A DNA stretch of 11,634 bases, taken from Bacillota bacterium. GTDB taxonomy: Bacteria > Bacillota > Clostridia > Acetivibrionales > DSM-1351. Under the pieces are notes generated by a model. The model was given only the letters and a program-made list of their open reading frames with translations. It was not told the DNA's origin and made no database searches. Where the stretch lies: positions 1-11,634 of the forward strand of contig JAEZIU010000340.1 of the NCBI GenBank assembly GCA_023436485.1, in the 5' to 3' direction. Below, in pieces: positions 1 to 6,864 of this stretch (positions within the stretch are counted from its first letter, which is position 1; every line of letters begins with the position of its first letter). Both the position numbers and the translations under genes were made by a program.

Positions 1-1053
1 AAAATGAGCAACGAAAGGTTTCTTGAAAGGCAAAAACAACGTTTAGTAGGTCTGGGTTACATACACACCATGATATTAAACAGTCTTGGAATAAATGTAT
101 CCAGTACAATAAGGCCCTTCGAGTTGGGGGAATTTCAAGGAATTGGGGTATTTTTAAACTCAATTATAGACGATGTGATTACAAATTTCGGTAAAAACAA
201 CCTGCCTGACGAAGTACTCCTTAGACTCAAAAAAAAGAAGGCAGATTTAATTTACTGTCTTTATATGGACTTTGGAGTATTTACAGGAAATGAAATCAGA
301 AACTTTTTTGATAAGTGGATTGCTATGGCGAGGGTGAGAATTGATTACCCTGATAAGTTTAAAAATGCCAGTATATCTGATTTATCCCGTACTTATGATA
401 ACAGTAAATCATCCATTGATTTTAAGATACGATATATGAACACTTCTATAGGTGATTTGGGTAAGTTGACTAAAATGAAGCTTGCATTTACAGGTACTAA
501 TATGCTGGATATGAAGAGTTACATCTTTTCCAGCTTTGATGATTTGACAAATAAAATAGCAGCTGCAGATATTGTCCGTATTTCAATGAGTATTCCATTT
601 GCATATAAACCTATAATAATTGAACTTGAAGACTTGAAATACATCTTTGGAAGTTCAGACTGGAAAAACCACAGGGCACTTTCAGGGATCTGGGTAGATG
701 GAGGACTGACAAACAATATTCCCATAAATGCCTTCAAACAGTTTTCAAACAGCTCATCAAGGCAAAATACTTTTGGACTCAGGCTAAACATTGATAAACA
801 AACACCGATATTAAACATTTTGGATTTTATAAAACAATATATGAGCCTGCTTGGAGGCACCGGAGAGGCTCATATGTCAGCAACACAACCTTTTTATGAC
901 AATTGTATTCAGCTAGATGCAAGTCCACTCAAGCTTTTCAGCTTCACACCTACTCCTAAAGATTTTGACAAGGTCAACACAAAATCTTACATGGATGTGG
1001 TAAAGTATTTTGAATGCCAGAACGTGTCCAACCCTGCCTGCGAGTTTTATTAA
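1..1053 (+). CDS. Patatin-like phospholipase/acyl hydrolase, C-terminal part (5' end outside window)
   Basis: Patatin-family enzymes hydrolyse acyl esters of lipids with a Ser-Asp dyad. The visible part has the second half of the domain. Counting from the ATG at position 4, there is a GVFTGNEIRNFFDKW stretch near residues 91-105, like the G-x-Y-x-G segment after the nucleophile helix. It also has LAFTGTN, the typical RISMSIPF helix, and WVDGGLTNNIP with D232 as the expected catalytic Asp in the DGG motif. The glycine-rich oxyanion loop and the GxSxG nucleophile are absent from these 349 residues. The frame is open to the window edge, so the ATG at 4 is probably internal and the gene probably starts upstream. 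A decayed gene without its nucleophile cannot be excluded. No obvious terminator follows, and 285 bp separate it from the next gene. Confidence 0.7.
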   Translation, partial: KMSNERFLERQKQRLVGLGYIHTMILNSLGINVSSTIRPFELGEFQGIGVFLNSIIDDVITNFGKNNLPDEVLLRLKKKKADLIYCLYMDFGVFTGNEIRNFFDKWIAMARVRIDYPDKFKNASISDLSRTYDNSKSSIDFKIRYMNTSIGDLGKLTKMKLAFTGTNMLDMKSYIFSSFDDLTNKIAAADIVRISMSIPFAYKPIIIELEDLKYIFGSSDWKNHRALSGIWVDGGLTNNIPINAFKQFSNSSSRQNTFGLRLNIDKQTPILNILDFIKQYMSLLGGTGEAHMSATQPFYDNCIQLDASPLKLFSFTPTPKDFDKVNTKSYMDVVKYFECQNVSNPACEFY

Positions 1054-1338
1054 GTCAGGAATGGGGAATAAGCAAGGGGCTCATATACGCTGAAATATTC
1101 ATTAGTCAATACATCCGGCGTGGTTTTGAAAGTTGGCTTTACCCTGCCTTGGGCTTTTAAAAATTAACAACCATTATGGAATTTGGCATATAGAAGTTTT
1201 AATTTCAATATGGTAATATTTAACTGTACCAAGAAAAACAATAATACTTATAGACAGATTAAATAAGCAGAAATTTATACATTTTACATATGCATTTAAA
1301 GGAGCATATTAATTATTTACAGTATTTTTGGGGGGAGA
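1054..1338. other. Intergenic region, little recognisable
   Basis: This 285-bp AT-rich spacer holds no credible ORF. A weak possible promoter lies at 1251-1280 (TAGACA, 18 bp, TTATAC). A strong ribosome-binding-like AAAGGAG at 1298-1304 is not followed at the right distance by ATG, GTG or TTG in the frame of the next gene. No convincing terminator hairpin is seen after the patatin gene. Confidence 0.4.
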
Positions 1339-1950
1339 ATGAAAAGAAGAATAAATAAATTATTATTTATTTTCTGTGCAGTTATATTAGCAGGATTGTT
1401 TTTAGCAATCTTTATATATAAGCCGGCAGATATGGGTAATACACCACAAGAGGCTGCTCTAAAGACCCGAAGAACAGTTCTGAAAACCATTAACGAAGAA
1501 AAGGTACAAGGCGGTGAAATTCTCTATTTTATTAAAAACAGTTTAGATTACAAAAAAGCTGACTTAGCAGTCGGTTATATAAAGAAAACCATATGGGGAT
1601 GGAAATGGGAATATGGCGGAGAACATGGCAGTATAAGTTCCACGACAAAAATAAATGGATTTTCTACTCAATTCTTTCCAGCCGTTAAAGGAACTCCGTT
1701 TCCTCTCTATTTCGGAGCAATAACCAATCCCAGAATAGATAAGATCAAAGTAGTGGAAATGCAAAGAAACACTACAAGTGACGCTGAAATTTCAGGAAGC
1801 GGTAACCTCAGGGTATGGCATATTTTTATGAGAAACCTGAAGGGCTCCAAATTCAGTATCAAAGCATATTCCAAGGAAGGAAAAGAACTGTCTTCTGCAA
1901 ATGAAGATGTTTCTCCCTTTAGTGCAGATCAAAAGCCTATAAATCAATAA
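1339..1950 (+). CDS. Membrane-anchored protein of unknown function
   Basis: I do not recognise this family. The 203-residue product starts with a basic stretch (MKRRINK) and one hydrophobic segment at about residues 8-27, with no lipobox-type cysteine, so it looks like a signal anchor with an extracytoplasmic domain. The rest is soluble and rich in aromatics, with WGWKWEYGG near residues 86-94, and ends in a polar Ser/Asn/Gln-rich tail. The ATG is preceded by GGGGGGAG only one base away, which is unusually tight. An AAAGGAG at 1298-1304 is ideally placed for an in-frame ATT at 1312, so the start is not secure. It is followed after 39 bp by the dehydrogenase gene in the same direction, so the two may be cotranscribed. 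Confidence 0.65.
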   Translation: MKRRINKLLFIFCAVILAGLFLAIFIYKPADMGNTPQEAALKTRRTVLKTINEEKVQGGEILYFIKNSLDYKKADLAVGYIKKTIWGWKWEYGGEHGSISSTTKINGFSTQFFPAVKGTPFPLYFGAITNPRIDKIKVVEMQRNTTSDAEISGSGNLRVWHIFMRNLKGSKFSIKAYSKEGKELSSANEDVSPFSADQKPINQ

Positions 1951-1989
1951 AAGGCATCAGAATTTTAATAATATAAAGGGGGAAAAAGC

Positions 1990-2871
1990 ATGATAAAATT
2001 GGAAGGCAAAATTGCCGTAGTTACAGGTGGGGCATCGGGGATAGGAAAAGGAATAACAAAAAAACTACTGGAAAACGGATCAGAAGTTGTTATAGCTGAT
2101 ATTAACAAGGACAAGCTGGAAGCTACAAAACGAGAGTTTAGGCAAATGGGTTATGAGGTAAGATGCAAAACTGTTGATGTCACAAAAGAAGATGAAATAA
2201 AAAAATTGGCAGAGGATGTACTTGGATTTTGCGGGCACATTGATATTCTCTGTAATAATGCGGGAGTAGGTTATAGTTCAGGCTTTAGTTGGGAAAATAC
2301 TGAAGATGAATGGAACTGGATGATAGATACCAATCTGAAGAGTGTAATATATGGAATAAGAACTTTCGTTCCCATAATGCTTAAACAGGATAACGAGTGC
2401 CATATAATTAATACAGCTTCTAATGCCGGAATTACAATTGGTGGAACAATGGCTATGTACAGTCTTACAAAACACGGTGTTGTCGCTTTATCTGAATCGC
2501 TATATAATGAATTGAAATTAATTAACTCAAAAATTCGTGTAAGCGTTTTGTGCCCGGGCTTTGTGAGTTCAGACATTACAAACCCATATATACCGGAAAC
2601 TGTTAAGACAACATCAAGCTCTGTCATCAATGAGAATACAGAGCTTTTCTTCAAAGCATTTAATAATGCGGTAAAAAATGGTGTAACACCGGATGAAATT
2701 GGAGAAAGTATAATTAATGCAATAAAAAATGAGATATTTTACATATTGTCAAGTGAGACTGACAAAAATCTAATAAGAGCACGCTTGGATAACATAATTG
2801 AAAATAAGAATCCTGATATAGTTGCTCCAGAGGAGCTTTTAAGAGAAATAGCAAAGCTTAAACAAATATAA
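1990..2871 (+). CDS. Short-chain dehydrogenase/reductase (SDR), NAD(P)-dependent oxidoreductase
   Basis: A classical SDR of 293 residues, expected to be a cytoplasmic Rossmann-fold enzyme oxidising or reducing an alcohol/ketone. The cofactor glycine motif TGGASGIG is at residues 12-19. D37 at the end of the second strand favours NAD(H) over NADP(H). VDV is at 62-64 and NNAG at 89-92. The tetrad is complete: N115, S144, Y157 and K161 (YSLTK), followed by PG at 189-190. The C-terminal extension after about residue 230 is helical and charged, longer than in 250-residue SDRs, and may set substrate choice or oligomerisation. The ATG follows AAAGGGGGA (1975-1983) at good spacing. The substrate cannot be told from the sequence. 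It lies 39 bp after the membrane-anchored protein gene, and a hairpin follows its stop. Confidence 0.92.
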   Translation: MIKLEGKIAVVTGGASGIGKGITKKLLENGSEVVIADINKDKLEATKREFRQMGYEVRCKTVDVTKEDEIKKLAEDVLGFCGHIDILCNNAGVGYSSGFSWENTEDEWNWMIDTNLKSVIYGIRTFVPIMLKQDNECHIINTASNAGITIGGTMAMYSLTKHGVVALSESLYNELKLINSKIRVSVLCPGFVSSDITNPYIPETVKTTSSSVINENTELFFKAFNNAVKNGVTPDEIGESIINAIKNEIFYILSSETDKNLIRARLDNIIENKNPDIVAPEELLREIAKLKQI

Positions 2872-2895
2872 AAGATTGTATAAAATATTAATCTA

Positions 2896-2948
2896 AAAGG
2901 TTTCCAGATATTCGGTAACAATCACCGATGATGGGAGCCTTTGCTTTT
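2896..2948 (+). terminator. Imperfect hairpin after the SDR gene, probable terminator
   Basis: AAAGGTTTCC (2896-2905) pairs along all 10 positions, counting two G-T wobbles, with GGGAGCCTTT (2933-2942). Inside it a second stem, TCGGT/ACCGA (2912-2916 and 2924-2928), closes a 7-base loop. GCTTTTGTCTT follows. The interrupted T-tract is weaker than in a canonical intrinsic terminator, so a structured leader or attenuator is an alternative. Confidence 0.5.
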
Positions 2949-3004
2949 GTCTTACGAACATATCTTAAACACTGAGAAAAAACAATTATAGTTTGAATAT
3001 TATC

Positions 3005-3034
3005 TTGACAAAGTGAACAATTGATAACTAAAAT
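3005..3034 (+). promoter_or_regulatory. Sigma-A promoter of the TetR-adenylyltransferase unit
   Basis: A consensus -35 TTGACA (3005-3010) is followed after 18 bp by a -10 TAAAAT (3029-3034), about 100 bp upstream of the TetR-type gene. Related 13-mers AACAATTGATAAC (3016-3028) and AACAATCATTAAC (3042-3054), 10 of 13 identical, sit over and just after the promoter, with a looser copy beginning at 2981. Confidence 0.6.
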
Positions 3035-3061
3035 AAAAGTAAACAATCATTAACATAACAA

Positions 3062-3079
3062 CATGCGAGGCATGGCATG
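3062..3079. promoter_or_regulatory. Inverted repeat in the TetR leader, possible operator
   Basis: CATGC (3062-3066) and GCATG (3075-3079) form a perfect 5-bp inverted repeat with an 8-bp centre that itself contains CATG. It lies between the promoter at 3005-3034 and the repressor start at 3133, where a self-regulating TetR protein often binds. That it is the operator is inference. Confidence 0.35.
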
Positions 3080-3132
3080 ACACATTTATATTCTAGGAGT
3101 GTAGAGGCAATACAAACTATGAGGTGAATGAT

Positions 3133-3768
3133 ATGCCAAAGACAGATAGAAAGAACTGGATACTGACAGAGTGCCTTGCACTTTTCTCAAAACATGGTTA
3201 TGACGGAGTTTCCATGCGAGATATTGCAAAGGCAGTCGGATTCCGTGAGAGTGCGTTGTATAAGCACTATAAAAGCAAGCAAGAGATTCTGGATTCTATT
3301 TTTGTTATTATGAAAGCTCGCTTTGAAGAAGCATCAAAAGCAATCAAATTACCAGATGACAATGACTTTTCTGTACTTGCAGAGGAGTACAAAAGCGGGG
3401 GATTGGATGGACTAAAAAAACAGTGTTTCGCTCTATTTCTATTCTGGCTCAAAGACGAACAGGCAGCACAGTTCCGCAGGCTGTTGATGCTGGAACAGTT
3501 TCGCCACTCCGAAGCAGAAAACTTACTGAGGGAGTTCTTGATGGATGGTGCACTGAAATATCAAACTGCTTTATTTGAGAAAATGATTGAGATAGGCTAT
3601 TTTAAAAGGGTTGACCCGGAAGTGTTAGCACTGCAATTTTACTCCCCAATCTTTTTGATGCTATGCAAATATGACCATAAGCCCGAAAAGGAAAGCGAAG
3701 CATTGTCTCTTTTAGAACACTTTGTCGAAACATTTGATGCTACATATAGGAACGAGAAATCAAAATGA
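3133..3768 (+). CDS. TetR/AcrR-family transcriptional regulator
   Basis: A 211-residue protein of normal TetR length. The N-terminal DNA-binding domain spans about residues 5-55, with ALFSKHGYDGVSMRDIAKAVG and ALYKHYKSKQEIL giving the helix-turn-helix and the usual following helix. The C-terminal two-thirds is helical and forms the ligand and dimerisation domain. Its ligand cannot be inferred. I chose the ATG at 3133 because GAGGTG (3121-3126) makes a well-spaced ribosome binding site for it; the GTG at 3124 in the same frame lies inside that site. The stop codon overlaps an ATG at 3765 (ATGA), a layout typical of translational coupling to a downstream partner. That partner seems to have been replaced. 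The gene probably represses its own unit through the repeats upstream. Confidence 0.9.
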   Translation: MPKTDRKNWILTECLALFSKHGYDGVSMRDIAKAVGFRESALYKHYKSKQEILDSIFVIMKARFEEASKAIKLPDDNDFSVLAEEYKSGGLDGLKKQCFALFLFWLKDEQAAQFRRLLMLEQFRHSEAENLLREFLMDGALKYQTALFEKMIEIGYFKRVDPEVLALQFYSPIFLMLCKYDHKPEKESEALSLLEHFVETFDATYRNEKSK

Positions 3769-3809
3769 AAACTATAATTTTATACGCCAGCAAATACGGA
3801 GGTATTTTT
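3765..3809 (+). pseudogene. Remnant of a flavodoxin gene start (15 codons)
   Basis: The ATG overlapping the TetR stop opens a frame reading MKTIILYASKYGG and then IF before the adenylyltransferase Met. MKTIILYASKYG closely matches the first beta-strand and FMN phosphate loop start of flavodoxins (pattern MKTxIxYxSKxGxT). The match stops at YGG, just where the phosphate loop should continue. The frame runs without a stop into the adenylyltransferase, so a short N-terminal extension could be translated. However, GGAGG at 3798-3802 followed by ATG at 3810 is the better start. The reading as an insertion or recombination scar is inference. Confidence 0.5.
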
Positions 3810-4673
3810 ATGCTAAATTCAAAAATATTCTATGAAAATATTGAAAGAAATTTTGTTTCTTGGGCACAAACAGTTGAAGACATAAGAGCAGCATTTATAG
3901 TCGGCTCTCGTGCTCGTAATGACCATCCTGCAGACGAGTGGTCAGACATGGATATCATTTTCTTTACATCAGAACAGAATTATTATCTTTCAAATAACCA
4001 ATGGCTTAACAATTTTGGGGACATATGTACTTCTTTTGTGGCACAGACAGATGGTGGAGACCATGAATGCCTTACATTATTTGAAGGAGGATGGCAGGTT
4101 GATTTTGTTATTCACACATTAGATAATTTAAAACATATTGTTAAGAATAAAATTATACCGAATAATTTTTATCGAGGAGTGAAGGTACTTATTGATAAAG
4201 ATCATATTGCAAATGATATTATGCCACAATATAGCAAGGCTCCTCAGGGGAATCCTTTATCGGAATCCATGTTCTTGCAAACGACAAATATGTTTTGGTT
4301 TATAGCTCTGTATATAGCTAAACAGATACTTCGTAATGAATTATGGGTGGTAAAAGTTCGAGATAGCAATATGAAACAACTCCTTCTTCAGATGATTGAA
4401 TGGCATGAAAAGACAGTGAATGGAATTGAATATGATACATGGCATGCAGGCCGTTTTTTATGTGAATGGGCAAGCAAAGAAACGCAAGTAGAGCTGCAAA
4501 ACTCATTTGGTCATTTTGACAGGATTGACAGTTGGAAGGCTTTAATGGCTACAATCAATTTATTTAAATGCTTATCTCATGATATATCCGAAAAAATGAA
4601 TTTTTCTTATCCATATGATTTGGAGAAAAGTGTTAAAGATTGGATTAATCAAAGGAATGAACGCATAAAGTAA
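3810..4673 (+). CDS. ant(6): Aminoglycoside 6-adenylyltransferase, ANT(6) family
   Basis: The predicted cytoplasmic enzyme transfers AMP from ATP to the 6-hydroxyl of streptomycin-type aminoglycosides, inactivating them. The nucleotidyltransferase signature is clear: FIVGSRARNDHP followed by WSDMDI gives G32-S33 and the metal-binding D46 and D48. WQVDF supplies the likely third carboxylate D98. The 287-residue length fits the AadK/AadE family (about 284-302). GGAGG at 3798-3802 lies 7 bases before the ATG at 3810. A longer form starting at 3765 would carry 15 flavodoxin-like residues unrelated to this family. The gene sits directly after a TetR-type regulator and is followed by a strong terminator. 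True substrate specificity cannot be read from the sequence; some chromosomal members are weakly active. Confidence 0.9.
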   Translation: MLNSKIFYENIERNFVSWAQTVEDIRAAFIVGSRARNDHPADEWSDMDIIFFTSEQNYYLSNNQWLNNFGDICTSFVAQTDGGDHECLTLFEGGWQVDFVIHTLDNLKHIVKNKIIPNNFYRGVKVLIDKDHIANDIMPQYSKAPQGNPLSESMFLQTTNMFWFIALYIAKQILRNELWVVKVRDSNMKQLLLQMIEWHEKTVNGIEYDTWHAGRFLCEWASKETQVELQNSFGHFDRIDSWKALMATINLFKCLSHDISEKMNFSYPYDLEKSVKDWINQRNERIK

Positions 4674-4719
4674 GAAATAGTATTGAAGTGATAAAATATC
4701 AAAACGAAATTTGTTTTTA

Positions 4720-4752
4720 TTCGCAATTTTAATAAGTTGCGGATTTTTTTTT
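4720..4752 (+). terminator. Intrinsic terminator after the adenylyltransferase
   Basis: A 10-bp stem, TTCGCAATTT (4720-4729) with AAGTTGCGGA (4734-4743), closes a TAAT tetraloop with two G-T wobbles. Nine T residues follow (4744-4752). This is a canonical rho-independent terminator 46 bp after the stop codon. Confidence 0.9.
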
Positions 4753-4848
4753 ATTTTGCAAATGATATTACCATAATAGAGAACCTTTGTCAGGTGCTGA
4801 AATGTCATTAAAACGTGTTATTAATTGAGCATATGATTGGAGAATGTT

Positions 4849-5070
4849 ATGAATCAAAACATAGGTATAGATAGAACAAAAGTAATAAAGCTAATTTTAT
4901 TGTTTGTCATAAGCACATATTTAGTCAGCTGTGTCGGGTATTATATTTGGTTTCATAACAATATGGAAGCAGCTGCATTTGTTCCTATAATAGCTCCATT
5001 TGCAGCCTATCTTATAGTAAAACGCTTTTTAGACAAGATGGATAGAATTAATTATAAAAGATATCAGTAA
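4849..5070 (+). CDS. Small two-helix membrane protein of unknown function
   Basis: A 73-residue protein with two predicted membrane helices, at about residues 12-35 (from VIKLILLF to YYIWF) and 40-60 (AAAFVPIIAPFAAYLIVKRF). They are joined by a short polar loop (HNNME), and a basic tail ends in NYKRYQ. GGAG at 4839-4842 is 6 bases before the ATG at 4849, so I prefer that start to the in-frame TTG at 4837. No motif is recognised. It stands alone between a terminator and the promoter of the next operon. The spacing and codon pattern make it a likely real gene, but no function can be proposed. Confidence 0.7.
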   Translation: MNQNIGIDRTKVIKLILLFVISTYLVSCVGYYIWFHNNMEAAAFVPIIAPFAAYLIVKRFLDKMDRINYKRYQ

Positions 5071-5243
5071 AGAGAATTATAATAGGAATGCTTGTGGCTA
5101 AGGTTCTTTTATAATATTTCTTTTCCCAAAATATGATATAATTGAACATTGAGATAATTTTTCAGTATTTATATCTATACTGAGAATAGAATTGGCCTTA
5201 AGTATGAAAAATAAATAATTATTAAGGATAAAGGTGTGAATAA
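5071..5243. promoter_or_regulatory. Promoter and structured leader of the small basic protein-dbpA-cvfB operon
   Basis: An extended -10 box, TGATATAAT (TATAAT at 5137-5142), lies upstream of the operon; no good -35 is visible, as is common with extended -10 boxes. Downstream, TTTTCAGTAT (5159-5168) and ATACTGAGAA (5177-5186) form a 10-bp stem (one G-T) around an 8-base loop, so the transcript would begin with a hairpin. Upstream, the AT-only inverted repeat ATTATAA/TTATAAT around 5082-5115 could be a weak terminator of the small membrane protein gene. Confidence 0.5.
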
Positions 5244-5363
5244 ATGTCATTTAAAAATCCGGATAGATTAAAGAAAAAAAAGAATAAAGTTTGGAAAGAT
5301 ACCAGAGCCCCTAAGATTTCTCCAAAAGTTGTTAAGGAAAAGAAGCCAAAAGAGAAATCGTGA
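5244..5363 (+). CDS. Small highly basic protein, 39 residues
   Basis: The ATG at 5244 follows AAAGGTG (about 5230-5236) at 7 bases. The product starts MSFKNPDRLKKKKNKVW and ends KEKKPKEKS. About 16 of its 39 residues are Lys or Arg, with no hydrophobic core, so it is probably disordered and may bind RNA. It ends 18 bp before the DbpA start, with the DbpA ribosome binding site right after its stop, so the two are almost certainly cotranscribed. The family is not recognised. A role alongside the helicase on rRNA is inference from location and charge. Confidence 0.65.
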   Translation: MSFKNPDRLKKKKNKVWKDTRAPKISPKVVKEKKPKEKS

Positions 5364-5381
5364 TAAAGGAGATATTAAAAA

Positions 5382-6827
5382 ATGAACCCAGCTTTTAGTG
5401 ATTATAAATTGAGTAGTGAAATATTAAAAGCAATAAGCATGTTGAACTTTAAAAGTCCTACCAAAGTTCAAGAAAAGGTTATACCGGCTGTTTTAGAGCA
5501 AAAGGACATTATAGTAAAATCCCAAACAGGAAGTGGAAAGACAGCTGCATTTGCCGTTCCAATTTGTGAATTGGTAGAATGGGATGAAAATAAACCTCAG
5601 GCATTAGTGCTTACGCCCACAAGAGAACTTGCTATTCAGGTGAAGGAAGACATTTTTAATATAGGTAGATTTAAAAGGCTTAAAGTATCAGCGATTTATG
5701 GTAAGTCTCCTTTCTATAATCAGGAAAAGGAGCTCAAACAAAAAACACATGTAGTGGTTGGAACACCGGGACGTATTATAGACCATATCGAAAGAAATAC
5801 CTTTGATACATCAAGAATAAAGTATCTTGTAATAGATGAAGCTGATGAAATGCTACATATGGGATTTATTGAACAAATAGAGACCATAGTATCAAGTCTG
5901 TCAAAAGAACGTGTGACAGTGCTATTATCAGCAACAATGCCAAAAGATATAGAGACCCTATGTAATAAATACATGAAAGTGCCTATACGTGTTGAAATTG
6001 AGGAGCAAAATACAACGGCAGACAGGGTACATCAGGAGAGATATGATGTAGACCGGGCAAGTAAAATAAAACTTTTAAGAGATATAACAATAGTAGAAAA
6101 TCCGGATAGCTGTATAATATTTTGTAATACAAAGCAAAAGGTGGATGATGTATATAATCGACTTTTAATGTTTAAATATTCCTGTGAAAAGATCCATGGC
6201 GGAATGGACCAGCGTGACAGATTAAAGGTAATGAATAACTTCAAGCGAGGCTATTTCAGGTATCTGATAGCTACTGATGTTGCAGCCAGAGGGATAGATA
6301 TAGATAACATTTCACTTGTAATTAATTATGATATCCCACAAGATGGTGAAACATATGTACACAGAATAGGAAGAACCGGGCGTATAGGCAGGAATGGAAA
6401 AGCTATTACGTTTGTAACAAAAGATGAAAGTAATTATCTAAATGATATAAATCAATACATTGGCAAAGAAATTTTATTGAAAGAAACACCGGATAAAGAA
6501 ACTGTGAACAATTTAAAGCAGGAATTTTCTGAGAAAAGAATTACTGTGCCTGAAATTAAAGAAATAAAAGGTGTGCAACTTAATAAAGAGATTATGAAGT
6601 TACATATCAATGCAGGCAAGAAAACAAAGATGAGGCCGGTGGACATCGTAGGGACACTCTGCAATATAAAAGGTATGACAGCGGCAGATATAGGTATCAT
6701 CAATATACTTGATGTATCTACGTTTGTAGAAATATTAAATAATAAAGGTGAGCTGGTCTATAGGGAGCTACAGAAGACACCTGTCAAAGGAAGACTTCGC
6801 AATGTAAGCAAAGTAGAAGATAGGTAA
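5382..6827 (+). CDS. dbpA: DEAD-box ATP-dependent RNA helicase DbpA (YxiN type)
   Basis: An ATP-dependent RNA helicase whose family acts in 50S ribosome assembly, where the C-terminal RRM-like domain binds hairpin 92 of 23S rRNA. All core motifs are present: Q motif region (F5 to Q30), motif I SQTGSGKT (47-54), PTREL (79-83), TPGR (128-131), DEAD (152-155), SAT (183-185), IIFCNT (245-250), ATDVAARGID (297-306) and HRIGRTGR (327-334). The 481-residue length matches B. subtilis YxiN (about 479). After about residue 400, KLHINAGKKTKMRPVDIVG, then DIGIINILD and the closing VKGR, match the DbpA-type RNA-binding domain, which separates it from general helicases such as CshA. AAAGGAGA (5365-5372) is 9 bases before the ATG. 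It is the second gene of a three-gene operon, after the 39-residue basic protein and 37 bp before cvfB. Confidence 0.93.
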   Translation: MNPAFSDYKLSSEILKAISMLNFKSPTKVQEKVIPAVLEQKDIIVKSQTGSGKTAAFAVPICELVEWDENKPQALVLTPTRELAIQVKEDIFNIGRFKRLKVSAIYGKSPFYNQEKELKQKTHVVVGTPGRIIDHIERNTFDTSRIKYLVIDEADEMLHMGFIEQIETIVSSLSKERVTVLLSATMPKDIETLCNKYMKVPIRVEIEEQNTTADRVHQERYDVDRASKIKLLRDITIVENPDSCIIFCNTKQKVDDVYNRLLMFKYSCEKIHGGMDQRDRLKVMNNFKRGYFRYLIATDVAARGIDIDNISLVINYDIPQDGETYVHRIGRTGRIGRNGKAITFVTKDESNYLNDINQYIGKEILLKETPDKETVNNLKQEFSEKRITVPEIKEIKGVQLNKEIMKLHINAGKKTKMRPVDIVGTLCNIKGMTAADIGIINILDVSTFVEILNNKGELVYRELQKTPVKGRLRNVSKVEDR

Positions 6828-6864
6828 ATAAACAATTAATTTTCATAATAAAAGAAGGTATAGG

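Noticed and set aside
519..860. 113-residue minus-strand open frame
   Set aside because: It is antisense to the patatin-like gene, including its DGG motif, and has no family resemblance.
2271..2654. 127-residue minus-strand open frame
   Set aside because: It is fully antisense to the SDR gene, whose catalytic motifs are intact, and no start signal is present.
4837..4848. TTG start for the small membrane protein
   Set aside because: The TTG lies inside the ribosome binding site (GGAG 4839-4842) that serves the ATG at 4849.
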